From positions 186,001 through 250,000 of the forward strand of contig JAHCIT010000005.1 in assembly GCA_026129095.1 (NCBI GenBank): a stretch of DNA of 64,000 nucleotides, read 5' to 3'. Positions within the stretch are counted from its first letter, which is position 1, and the number at the start of each line of letters is the position of its first letter. The position numbers and the translations under genes are program-made. This DNA comes from Deltaproteobacteria bacterium. Its GTDB lineage: Bacteria; JAGRBM01; JAHCIT01. The notes beneath the pieces were generated by a model. It was not told the origin of the DNA and ran no database searches. It worked only from the letters and a program-made list of their open reading frames with translations. Below, one piece after another: positions 15,924-24,216 of the stretch.

Positions 15924-16870
15924 GCCTGCGGCACCTCCCCGGACGCTTCCTCGGAAGTCAGCCGCCGGAAGATCGACTCCAGCGATTCGGCCGCCCCGCG
16001 GAACTCGACAAGCCCATAACCCTTCTCGACGGCGAAACGGGCGATCTCTGCCCGCGAATCCGGCTCAAGTCCGGTTTCGATCACCAGCGTGCGGTGCGAA
16101 TCCTCGCCAGCCCAGCTCGCTGACCGGACGCCCGGGACTGACAGTATTTCACTGGCGGCTGCCGGGGCCTCCTTCTCGAATACCAGCTGAAGGCGGCGGC
16201 CACCCGATCCCTGGAGCAGCCGTTCGACCGTATCGCTCGCCACGATCCGCCCCTCGTTGATGATCGTGACCTGGCGGCAGGTCTTCTCGACCTCCGACAG
16301 GATGTGCGTTGACAGGATCACCGTGCGCTCTTTGGCCAGGTCGGCAATCACTTGCCGGATCTCGATCACCTGATTGGGGTCGAGCCCCGAGGTGGGCTCA
16401 TCAAGAATGACAACCCGTGGCTCATGGACAATCGCCTGCGCGATACCAACCCGTTGCCGGTAGCCCTTCGACAGGTTGCGGATAAGCCTCCCCGACACGT
16501 CGGAAAGACCGCAAAGCTGGATGGCCCGGTCCACAAGGCCGTTGCGGCGGCTCCCCTCGACGCCCTTGAGGTCGGCGACGAACCGGAGATAATCGACGAC
16601 GATCATGTCGCCATAGAGTGGCGGCGTCTCGGGCAGGTAGCCGATCCGTTTCTTCACCTCGAAGGGGGCCTCGGTCACGTCGAAGCCGTCCACAACCACA
16701 CGTCCCGAGGTCGGAGGCAGGTAGCCCGTGAGGCAGCGCATGGTAGTGGTCTTTCCGGCACCGTTCGGCCCCAGGAATCCCATCACCTGTCCTTCGTCGA
16801 CACGAAATGAAACATCCCGCACGGCCAGATAACTGCCGAAATAGCGGTCCAGATGCGAAACTTCGATCAT
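15920..16870 (-). CDS. ABC transporter ATP-binding protein (GldA/CcmA-like)
   Basis: A 316-residue ATPase: Walker A GPNGAGKTT near 34-42, Q-loop YLPETPPLY, ABC signature LSKGYRQRVGIAQ, Walker B VVILDEPTSGLDP and the H-loop STHIL. A C-terminal extension of about 90 residues beyond the nucleotide-binding domain is typical of the GldA/DrrA branch. It starts the operon ATPase-permease-GldG-DUF4340 and is divergent from the MshEN gene at 17123. Confidence 0.93.
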   Translation of the reverse strand: MIEVSHLDRYFGSYLAVRDVSFRVDEGQVMGFLGPNGAGKTTTMRCLTGYLPPTSGRVVVDGFDVTEAPFEVKKRIGYLPETPPLYGDMIVVDYLRFVADLKGVEGSRRNGLVDRAIQLCGLSDVSGRLIRNLSKGYRQRVGIAQAIVHEPRVVILDEPTSGLDPNQVIEIRQVIADLAKERTVILSTHILSEVEKTCRQVTIINEGRIVASDTVERLLQGSGGRRLQLVFEKEAPAAASEILSVPGVRSASWAGEDSHRTLVIETGLEPDSRAEIARFAVEKGYGLVEFRGAAESLESIFRRLTSEEASGEVPQA

Positions 16871-17007
16871 GGCCCCTGGTTCTCCCGGTTCAGACTGCGA
16901 GCAATCGGATAATGCCGCCCTGTCCCCGGGGCAAGAACCCCGGTGATTAAAAAATGTTCAGTCCACTACTGAAACGCATCCTGGGCCTGCCGACCGGACC
17001 CGGAAGT

Positions 17008-17035
17008 TTGCAAGGGCGCGGGCAACGCCTATAGT
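17008..17035 (+). promoter_or_regulatory. Predicted sigma-70-type promoter for the MshEN protein
   Basis: TTGCAA (17008-17013) and TATAGT (17030-17035) are spaced 16 bases apart, giving a predicted start near 17042 and a leader of about 80 bases before the GTG at 17123. Confidence 0.55.
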
Positions 17036-17122
17036 GACGCTTCCCGGCCTTCCGGTTCTGCCTGTTTCCGCAGTTTGCCGGACTTTGGGGCATTAAAGAC
17101 GGCCGGGAAGGGGTCAGTTCCT

Positions 17123-18265
17123 GTGGCATCGTTAGGAACCCTGCTCGTGGATGCGGGGCTCATCACCCAGAAGCAGTTCGATGAGGCGCTCCAGAGCCAG
17201 GTGCTCTTCGGCGGCAGTATCGGCACGAACCTGATCGAACTGGGCTATCTGGATGAGGACAAGCTGTGCCAGGCACTGTCAAAGCAGCTCGGCATCCCGA
17301 CGGTGCTGGCTGCCGAACTGGAGCGCATCGCCCCCAATGTCATCGCCGCGGTTCCGGCTCCGCTTGCCCGCGAATACTACTCGGTCCCGTTCCGGCTCGA
17401 TGGGGACGAACTGCATGTGGCGATGGCCGATCCGCGCGATCCGGTGGCCCTCCAGCAGCTGACGCTCAAGACAGGCCGCAAGATCCGCCCTCACGTGGTG
17501 CCTGAAGTGCGGATCTCCTACCTGATGGAAAAGTTCTACGGCATCCGGCGCGAGCAACGCTACCTGAGCATCGCCAAGCCGGCCCAGGAAAAGCCGGCGG
17601 CATCCGCCCTCTCACTCACGCCGCACCTGATGGCCGCCCCCGAGCCACGGCCGGGAGAGAAGCATGAGGCATTCGCCCGCCTGAGCGCATCCCGGCCGCC
17701 TGAACCGGCCGAAAAGCTCCCGGAACCGAAAGCGGCGGAAAAGGAGCGGCCGCGCCGGTACACACCCGCCGAACTGGCCGAGATGATCAAGGGCGTCAAA
17801 AACCGCGACGATCTCGCCCAGATCATACTGGAATACGCGAAGGGCTACCTGAAGCGTGGCGTCCTGTTCGTCGTGAAGCGGGATATCGCCTTCGGCTGGG
17901 CGGGTTTCGGCGAGCGGATCACGCCGGAAACCGTCCGCGGGCTGATGCTGCCGCTCTCGCAGCCGTCACTGTTCCAGCTGGTCTGGAAAAGCCACGGGCA
18001 CTACCTGGGCAGCGTCGCCAGTTCCCCGATCAACAACCGGTTTTTCAGCGCCCTCGGTGACATGCACCCGCTCACGGTCATCGTGCTGCCGATCCTGTAC
18101 AACAACAGCATGATCGCGCTGCTCTATGGCGACAACGGCGAGGGCAAGGGGGTGAGCCCGGCCCGCGCCACCGACCTCCAGATCCTCACCACCCAGGTTG
18201 CATCGGGATTCGAAACCCTGCTCCGCAACCTGCGCGAGACGCGCCCGGCCGCCGCGGCCCGATGA
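17123..18265 (+). CDS. MshEN (GspE N-terminal) domain protein with C-terminal GAF-like domain
   Basis: A 380-residue protein without an ATPase domain. Residues 3-26 and 32-55 each fit the 24-residue MshEN half-motif (x-L-G ... L-x3-L-x2-Q) and are separated by exactly five residues, the arrangement that binds cyclic di-GMP in MshE and PilB. The first Arg of each half is Ser here. The rest of the T2SSE-N domain runs to about 135, a Pro/Glu/Ala linker spans about 145-215, and a GAF-like alpha/beta domain fills 225-370. GTG 17123 is preferred (AAGGGG 9 bases upstream; MASLGTLLVDAGL matches family starts) over TTG 17075. It is probably a second-messenger effector; the partner is unknown. Confidence 0.8.
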   Translation: MASLGTLLVDAGLITQKQFDEALQSQVLFGGSIGTNLIELGYLDEDKLCQALSKQLGIPTVLAAELERIAPNVIAAVPAPLAREYYSVPFRLDGDELHVAMADPRDPVALQQLTLKTGRKIRPHVVPEVRISYLMEKFYGIRREQRYLSIAKPAQEKPAASALSLTPHLMAAPEPRPGEKHEAFARLSASRPPEPAEKLPEPKAAEKERPRRYTPAELAEMIKGVKNRDDLAQIILEYAKGYLKRGVLFVVKRDIAFGWAGFGERITPETVRGLMLPLSQPSLFQLVWKSHGHYLGSVASSPINNRFFSALGDMHPLTVIVLPILYNNSMIALLYGDNGEGKGVSPARATDLQILTTQVASGFETLLRNLRETRPAAAAR

Positions 18266-18291
18266 CCGCGCCGGGGTAGATCAGAACCACC

Positions 18292-19641
18292 ATGCCCCGC
18301 GACTATCCAGAAACTCCGGTCGTCTCGGTGGCCGATTTCGTCCGGCAGGTAAACGACGTCCTGCGGTCAAATGTTCCGGGCGTGTGGGTCGAGGGCGAAC
18401 TGTCCAGTTACAAGGTCTGGCCGAGCGGCCATGCCTACTTCACGCTGAAGGACCGGGATGCGGTCCTCGAGGCGGTCATGTTCGCTCCCGGTCCGAGGCA
18501 GCTCCGCTTCCAGCCGCGTGCGGGGCTTTCGGTCATCGTGCACGGGCGGCCGGACATCTACCCGGCGAGGGGCCAGTTCAAGCTGCTGGCCGACCGGATA
18601 CTCCCCCAGGGCGAGGGAATCCTGCAGCTCCAGTTCCAGCAGCTCGTCGAGCGACTCCGCAAGGAAGGACTGTTCGACGACCAGTGGAAGCGGCCCATTC
18701 CGCCGTTCCCCGAGCGGATCGGCGTCGTTACGTCGGTGCGGGGCGCCGCCGTGCGGGATTTCCTCCGGACCCTTTTCCACCGCTGGCCGGGAGCGGCCGT
18801 CGTGCTCGCCGACAGCCCGGTCCAGGGTGCGGATGCCCCCCTGAGGCTCGTGCATGCACTGCATGACCTCGCCACCCATGGAGAGGTGGATGTCATCGCC
18901 CTGGTCCGGGGCGGAGGCTCGCTGGAAGACCTGTGGGCCTTCAATGACGAGAATCTCGCCAGGGCCATCCGGTCCTGCCCTGTCCCCGTCGTGACCGGAG
19001 TCGGCCACGAAACCGACACCACTATCGCAGACTTCGCAGCCGATCTCAGGGCCTCCACCCCCACGCAGGCGGCGATGATTCTCTCGCGCAGCGTCGCCGA
19101 CGTATCCGACGGCGTACGCAAGCGGCGGCAGGCGATCGTGAGAACCATGCAGGTGCGGCTCCAAGATGCCCGCCTGCGGGCGCAGGCAGCCTCCACCCGT
19201 ATCGCCGATCCCCGCCACCTGTTCGCCGGCCGAAGGCGGCAGATCACCGATGCCTCTGGCCTGCTTGAACGCCTCCTCCGGTCCCGGCTCTCCGGCTGGA
19301 AATCCCGGACAATTACAGCACTGGAGCGGGTCCAGGCGGCTGATCCGCGCAAACGGCTTGCCGCGCAGCACCGGAGGGCATCCGATCTCAGACAAATCCT
19401 GATCCGGTCAGCCGAGCGGCTGCTCGCCGAGCGCCGACGGAGATTCGGCGAACTTCCCGCCCGGCTAGATGCCATGAGCCCGCTCAAGGTGCTTTCGCGG
19501 GGCTATTCGGTCCTCACCACTGCCGCCGGCCAGGCCGTCCGCAGCGCCACCGAGGTCAGGCCGGGGGAACGCCTGACGGCCCGGCTCCACCACGGCCGGC
19601 TCGACGTTGAGGTCAAAACCCGTTACGAGGAGTCTGGCTGA
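18292..19641 (+). CDS. xseA: Exodeoxyribonuclease VII large subunit
   Basis: A 449-residue XseA. The N-terminal OB domain contains NVPGVWVEGELSSYK and GHAYFTLKD. The catalytic domain carries GVVTSVRGAAVRDFL, ALVRGGGSLEDLWAFND and GVGHETDTTIADFAAD-x-RASTPT. A long basic coiled-coil follows, ending in SPLKVLSRGYSVLTT. With XseB it degrades single-stranded DNA to acid-soluble oligonucleotides. xseB is not adjacent; ribF follows instead. Confidence 0.96.
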   Translation: MPRDYPETPVVSVADFVRQVNDVLRSNVPGVWVEGELSSYKVWPSGHAYFTLKDRDAVLEAVMFAPGPRQLRFQPRAGLSVIVHGRPDIYPARGQFKLLADRILPQGEGILQLQFQQLVERLRKEGLFDDQWKRPIPPFPERIGVVTSVRGAAVRDFLRTLFHRWPGAAVVLADSPVQGADAPLRLVHALHDLATHGEVDVIALVRGGGSLEDLWAFNDENLARAIRSCPVPVVTGVGHETDTTIADFAADLRASTPTQAAMILSRSVADVSDGVRKRRQAIVRTMQVRLQDARLRAQAASTRIADPRHLFAGRRRQITDASGLLERLLRSRLSGWKSRTITALERVQAADPRKRLAAQHRRASDLRQILIRSAERLLAERRRRFGELPARLDAMSPLKVLSRGYSVLTTAAGQAVRSATEVRPGERLTARLHHGRLDVEVKTRYEESG

Positions 19642-19679
19642 ACGGCTTGGCCGCCAGCCCCTATCGAGGACGCCCGCAG

Positions 19680-20636
19680 GTGAAAGTCGCCAATGCCAGA
19701 AAGATCGGCCCCCGGTTCTTCGACCGGACCGTGCTCGCCATCGGAAACTTTGATGGCGTTCACAGGGGGCATCACGCGATCCTGAGCGAGGTGGTGCGGC
19801 TCGCAAAAACGACCGGCGGGCCCTCCGTCATCTACACCTTCCAGCCGCATCCCCGGAAGGTCCTGTTCGGCCCCGATTCGACCCGGGTGCTGACCGACTT
19901 CGACACGAAGGTCCGGTTACTGTCCAGATTCGGCGTGGACTGGATGGTCTGGGATGAATTCACCCGTGATTTCTCCGAGCAGTCGGCAGCCGAATTCGTC
20001 GAGAAGCGGCTGGTCGGGACATTCCACGTCGAACACGTGCTGCTGGGCTATGACAGCCACTTCGGCAAGGACCGCTCGGGCGGCGCGAGCGAACTGGTTG
20101 AGCTGGGCCGCCGGTTCAACTTCACCGTGGACCAGCTCGGGCCGGTACATGTGGGCGAGCGGCCCATCAGTTCGACCTGGATCCGCGAATCCATCGAGTC
20201 AGGCAACATACGGATGGCGAACGGGCTGCTCGGTTACGAGTTTTTCCTGAACGGAATCGTCTGGAAGGGTCAGCGGCGGGGCCGGACTCTCGGCTTCCCG
20301 ACCGCGAACCTGCTCACGCAGGCCGAAGTACTGCCCAAAACCGGTGTCTATGCCACCCGTGTCCGGCTGGATGGAAAGATACTGGATAGTGTGACCAACG
20401 TGGGGCTCAACCCGACCTTCACCGAAGGTGGCGCCGGTCATCCCCTCAACATCGAGACGCACATTTTCGGGCTCGACGCCGACATCTATGGCCGCCAGAT
20501 TGACGTGATTTTTCATGACCGGCTTCGCGATGAGCAGAAGTTTTCCGGCGTGGAGGCCCTCAAGGCGCAGATTACGGCAGATTGCCAGAAGGCGCGGGAC
20601 CTCCTGGCGAAAATGCCTCCACCGGAGGATTTCTGA
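19680..20636 (+). CDS. ribF: Bifunctional riboflavin kinase/FAD synthetase
   Basis: A 318-residue RibF. The N-terminal nucleotidyltransferase has AIGNFDGVHRGHH and, after it, YTFQPHPRKVL and VLLGYDSHFGKDRSG. The C-terminal kinase domain has GQRRGRTLGFPTANL and the closing IFGLDADIYGRQIDVIFHDRLRDEQKF. It makes FMN and FAD from riboflavin. GTG 19680 is chosen because GAGGA lies 9 bases before it; TTG 19647 would add 11 residues with no family match. It is followed after 2 bases by aroE. Confidence 0.95.
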   Translation: MKVANARKIGPRFFDRTVLAIGNFDGVHRGHHAILSEVVRLAKTTGGPSVIYTFQPHPRKVLFGPDSTRVLTDFDTKVRLLSRFGVDWMVWDEFTRDFSEQSAAEFVEKRLVGTFHVEHVLLGYDSHFGKDRSGGASELVELGRRFNFTVDQLGPVHVGERPISSTWIRESIESGNIRMANGLLGYEFFLNGIVWKGQRRGRTLGFPTANLLTQAEVLPKTGVYATRVRLDGKILDSVTNVGLNPTFTEGGAGHPLNIETHIFGLDADIYGRQIDVIFHDRLRDEQKFSGVEALKAQITADCQKARDLLAKMPPPEDF

Positions 20637-20638
20637 GC

Positions 20639-21517
20639 ATGGATTCCCGCACCGCTGCCGGTATCCGGGCCACGACACGGCTCCTCGCCGTGCTGGGCCA
20701 CCCCGTGAGCCATTCGCTGAGCCCTGCTATGCATAACGCTGCCATTGCCGCGCTCGGTCTCGATCTGTTGTACATCGCACACGACGTCGAACCCCGAAAT
20801 CTCGACGACGTGCTGAAAGGCCTCCGGAAGGCGGGATACCTTGGTGTCAATCTCACCATTCCGCACAAGGAGGCTGCCGTCCGGCTTTGCACGAAAATCT
20901 CGCCGGAAGCCCGGCTCGCCAGAAGCGTGAATACACTCCGGTTTGGTGCGGACGGCATCTACGGCGACACGACCGATGGCGCCGGCCTGCTGGATTCCCT
21001 GAAGGCGGAATTCGGGTTCTCGCCAAAAGGAAAGCGGATTGTCATTCTGGGAGCCGGTGGCACTGCACGGTCGGTGGCGGCCGCGCTCGCTGGCACCGCA
21101 AAGACGATTCACATCGCCAACCGCACGGTTGAAAAGGCCGACCATCTGGCGGCGCTGATGAACCGGGCACCGGGCAAAACGCTTTTCACATCGTCAATGC
21201 TGGACCAGTTGGAGCTGGCCGCCCCGCTCCAGGACGCGCAACTGGTCATCAATACGACCAGCGCCAGTCTCACGGGCGCGGCCCTGCCCCGTCTCCCATG
21301 GAAAATCCTGGATACGGACACCATCGCCGTTGATGTGATGTACGGAAGGCCCACAAAGTTTCTGGCTGATGCGAAACGCCACGGACTTCGCCATTCGGAC
21401 GGCCTGGGTATGCTCGTCCATCAGGGAGCACGGGCCCTCCGCATCTGGACCGGCCGGAATCCCGACACCCGGATCATGCGGGAAGCGGCGCGAAAAGCAC
21501 TGAAGCAGGGCCGTTGA
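20639..21517 (+). CDS. aroE: Shikimate dehydrogenase
   Basis: A 292-residue AroE: substrate-binding GHPVSHSLSPAMHNAA, the catalytic Lys in VNLTIPHKEAA, VNTLRFGADGIYGDTTDGAG, the NADP Rossmann motif GAGGTARSV and ADVMYG-like VDVMYGRPT, ending with DGLGMLVHQGARAL. It reduces 3-dehydroshikimate in aromatic amino-acid synthesis. ATG 20639 begins 2 bases after the ribF stop, so the two are co-transcribed. Confidence 0.96.
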   Translation: MDSRTAAGIRATTRLLAVLGHPVSHSLSPAMHNAAIAALGLDLLYIAHDVEPRNLDDVLKGLRKAGYLGVNLTIPHKEAAVRLCTKISPEARLARSVNTLRFGADGIYGDTTDGAGLLDSLKAEFGFSPKGKRIVILGAGGTARSVAAALAGTAKTIHIANRTVEKADHLAALMNRAPGKTLFTSSMLDQLELAAPLQDAQLVINTTSASLTGAALPRLPWKILDTDTIAVDVMYGRPTKFLADAKRHGLRHSDGLGMLVHQGARALRIWTGRNPDTRIMREAARKALKQGR

Positions 21518-21543
21518 CCCGGCCTCCCCCGGCCCCCTAGGTT
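21514..21543 (+). promoter_or_regulatory. Predicted promoter for the MMPL exporter gene
   Basis: TTGACC (21514-21519, overlapping the aroE stop codon) and TAGGTT (21538-21543) are 18 bases apart, with a predicted start near 21550 and the ATG at 21571. The -10 is of the TAGG type also seen upstream of other genes in the window. Confidence 0.4.
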
Positions 21544-21570
21544 GCAACCGACGGCTATTCACGACGGCAG

Positions 21571-24048
21571 ATGCCCGAAACATTCATCAACTCGCTTGCC
21601 CGCCGCTGGTCCCGGCTTGTGCTCCGGTGGCCCGGCATCCTTCTTGCCCTGCTAACGGCGGCGACGGGCCTGCTCGGCTGGTATGCATCGGGCCTTGAGC
21701 TGCGTTCCGATTTCAAGGAACTCCTGCCGCAGGAGTCGCAGGCCGTCAGGGACTACAACCAGTACCGTGACCGGCTGGGCGGTGTCGGTAACTTTATCAT
21801 CGTCGTCGAGAACCGGAACTTCGACGCCGCCCGCGACTATGTGGATGCGCTGGTTGCCGCGCTGGAGGAGAAGACCCCTCCCGGCCAGATCGAATACATC
21901 GACTACCGCGTGACCGCCCAGCGGGAGTTCTTCGAGAAGAACAAGTACCTCTATGTCGATGTGGAAGATCTCGTCACGATCCGCGAGCGGCTCCGCACCA
22001 AGATCGAGTGGGAGACCATCTGCAGCAACCCGATGTATATCGACATCGCTGGCGATTGCGACGAGGACCCCGGTTTCACCTTCGACGACATCCAGGACAA
22101 ATACCGCGCCCTTGGCCGCCGTTACGACCACTATATCGAGAACTACTACACGTCGGCCGACGGCAGCCTGATCGCCATACTCATCAAGCCGAGCCACGAT
22201 GCGGCGAGCGTCACCAACGTGGAGGCGTTCCTCAAGGCCGTCGAACCGGTGATCCAGTCGGTCGATCCCGCCGCCTTCGATCCGTCCATCCAGCTCAGAT
22301 ACACGGGCGCCTTCATGATGGCCTATGGGGAATACAAGGCCATCTTCAACGATATTCTCTCCACGGCCGCGCTCTGCTTTGTCCTGGTGCTCCTGGCTCT
22401 GGTCCTCTATTTCCGGCGGTTCCGGACGATTTACCTGATCTTCAGCGGTGTCATCTTCGGCCTCGTCTGGATGTTTGCCCTGACGCGGCACCAGTACGGT
22501 TTCCTCAACTCCGTCACGGGATTCCTCGGAATCGTGGTGCTGGGGAACGGCATCAACAACGCGATCGTGCTCGTCGCCCGATACCTCGAAGAACGCCGCC
22601 GCGGGGAAGAGATGCCGGAGGCGATGGAAACCGCCCTGGCCTCGACCCTTCGTGCGACATTCGTCGCTGCCTTCACGACGGCGGCGGCCTACGCGACGCT
22701 CGTCATCTCCGACATGCAGGGGCACAAGCAGTTCGGCGTCATCGGCTCCTTTGGCATGGCCGCCTGCTGGCTGGCCACGTTCCTCGTCGTCCCACCGCTC
22801 ATCTGCCTGTCGGAGCGGTTCCGCCCGATCTCGCCGGAAGGCTACGCCGAAAGCCGGATCCGGGTGGGAGACTGGATCTACAAGTCGATCCGCCGGTATC
22901 CGCAAGGCTGGATTTCAGCGGGTGCCCTGCTCACCGTGGCCGGGACCGTCTGCCTCGGCCTGTTCCTCCGGGATCCGTGGGAAGAGGACTACACAAAAGT
23001 CCGGTCACAGTCGTCGCTCCGGAGCGGCTACCAGGCGACCAACCGTCTCATCATGGAGCGGATATTCGACCTGTCGCTGACCCCCGCAGCGGTCCTTGTG
23101 GATGATCCGGAAGATGTCCCCGCTGTTGTCGCCGAACTGGAACGGCGGCGGGAGACGCCGGATTCCATCATCGACTCCATCCGGTATGTGGCGGGATTTG
23201 TTCCGGACCGGCAGGGGGAGAAGCTCGCTGTCCTCGACGATATCCGCGAACTGATGGACGGGCAGGCACTCAGATTCCTGAATGCCGAGCAGCGCACGGA
23301 GGTGGACCGGATCCGCGAGTCCATCAACCTGGAGAAAATCACCGTGGATGACCTCCCCGATGAGATCGTCCGGAACTTCCGCGAAAAGGACGGTTCATTC
23401 GACAAGGTAATCTACGTGTTCCCCGACAACAGCCGGGAGCTGGTCTACAAGAGCAACCTCCAGGCGTATGTGGACTCCGTACGGCATATCCGGCTGGATA
23501 ACGGCAAGGAAGTCACTTCCGCCAGCGAGCAGACGCTGGTTATCGACACCATCAACCTGACGATCGAGACCGCCCCTGTCGTCGTCGGCCTCGCCTACGG
23601 GCTTGTGCTGCTGCTGGTGGCCGTCCTGTTCCCGTCAGCACGCGCAATCATCACGCTGATGATCACGCTGACGGCCGGCTTCCTGATGATCTTCATGGGG
23701 TTCTATGGACTCAACCAGAAGCTCACATTCTTCAACTTCATCACCCTGCCGCTCACCATCGGCATCGGTATCGACTACGGAACGAACATCTACAGCCGGT
23801 ACGAACTGGATGGCCGCGGCTCGATCCGCGACGTGCTGAGGACGACCGGCGGAGCCGTGATGCTCTGCTCGGTAACAACAGTGATCGGGTACCTGTCGCT
23901 GCTCATCGCCAACAACCTGATGCTGGTCTACTTCGGGTGGCTGTGCCTCATTGGCGAGATCACCACCGTTTTTACCGCCATCGTGCTGCTCCCCGCCTGG
24001 CTCCTGTGGCGGGAACGGCGGGAACTGGTCATGCCACCGGCGGGCTGA
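21571..24048 (+). CDS. MMPL/RND-superfamily exporter
   Basis: An 825-residue, twelve-span transporter in two homologous halves. An N-terminal helix (residues 18-38) is followed by a large periplasmic domain, helices 2-6 from about 255 to 410, helix 7 near 440-460, a second periplasmic domain and helices 8-12 from about 665 to 815. The second half contains GIGIDYGTNIYSRYE, the MMPL helix with acidic residues used in proton relay. MMPL exporters move lipids, hopanoids or other hydrophobic cargo to the envelope. The gene stands alone between its own promoter and a strong terminator, so no cargo can be inferred. Confidence 0.88.
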   Translation: MPETFINSLARRWSRLVLRWPGILLALLTAATGLLGWYASGLELRSDFKELLPQESQAVRDYNQYRDRLGGVGNFIIVVENRNFDAARDYVDALVAALEEKTPPGQIEYIDYRVTAQREFFEKNKYLYVDVEDLVTIRERLRTKIEWETICSNPMYIDIAGDCDEDPGFTFDDIQDKYRALGRRYDHYIENYYTSADGSLIAILIKPSHDAASVTNVEAFLKAVEPVIQSVDPAAFDPSIQLRYTGAFMMAYGEYKAIFNDILSTAALCFVLVLLALVLYFRRFRTIYLIFSGVIFGLVWMFALTRHQYGFLNSVTGFLGIVVLGNGINNAIVLVARYLEERRRGEEMPEAMETALASTLRATFVAAFTTAAAYATLVISDMQGHKQFGVIGSFGMAACWLATFLVVPPLICLSERFRPISPEGYAESRIRVGDWIYKSIRRYPQGWISAGALLTVAGTVCLGLFLRDPWEEDYTKVRSQSSLRSGYQATNRLIMERIFDLSLTPAAVLVDDPEDVPAVVAELERRRETPDSIIDSIRYVAGFVPDRQGEKLAVLDDIRELMDGQALRFLNAEQRTEVDRIRESINLEKITVDDLPDEIVRNFREKDGSFDKVIYVFPDNSRELVYKSNLQAYVDSVRHIRLDNGKEVTSASEQTLVIDTINLTIETAPVVVGLAYGLVLLLVAVLFPSARAIITLMITLTAGFLMIFMGFYGLNQKLTFFNFITLPLTIGIGIDYGTNIYSRYELDGRGSIRDVLRTTGGAVMLCSVTTVIGYLSLLIANNLMLVYFGWLCLIGEITTVFTAIVLLPAWLLWRERRELVMPPAG

Positions 24049-24061
24049 TCCCTCTTGCCAG

Positions 24062-24098
24062 CGGCCCTTTTCCCCAAGGGAAAGGGGCCGTTCGTTTT
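24062..24098 (+). terminator. Strong rho-independent terminator after the MMPL gene
   Basis: CGGCCCTTTTCCC (24062-24074) pairs with GGGAAAGGGGCCG (24078-24090) over a 3-base loop, with a single G-T wobble, and is followed by TTCGTTTT. This is the strongest hairpin terminator in the left half of the window. Confidence 0.9.
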
Positions 24099-24216
24099 CA
24101 CACATTCCCTGATTCAGGTCAGGTTTTTCCGGCTCTGGCCTGTGCTACGAAGGGCGGCTATGAAATGTGGCAAGTTAAGGCATATATCGGGAACTGGTTA
24201 TTAAGGACGGCGACTC

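Noticed and set aside
24105-24216. Sigma-54 promoter before the AKR-Cld fusion (TGGCAAG...GGCAT)
   Set aside because: The spacing between the GG and GC elements is nine rather than ten bases and the -12 context is wrong.
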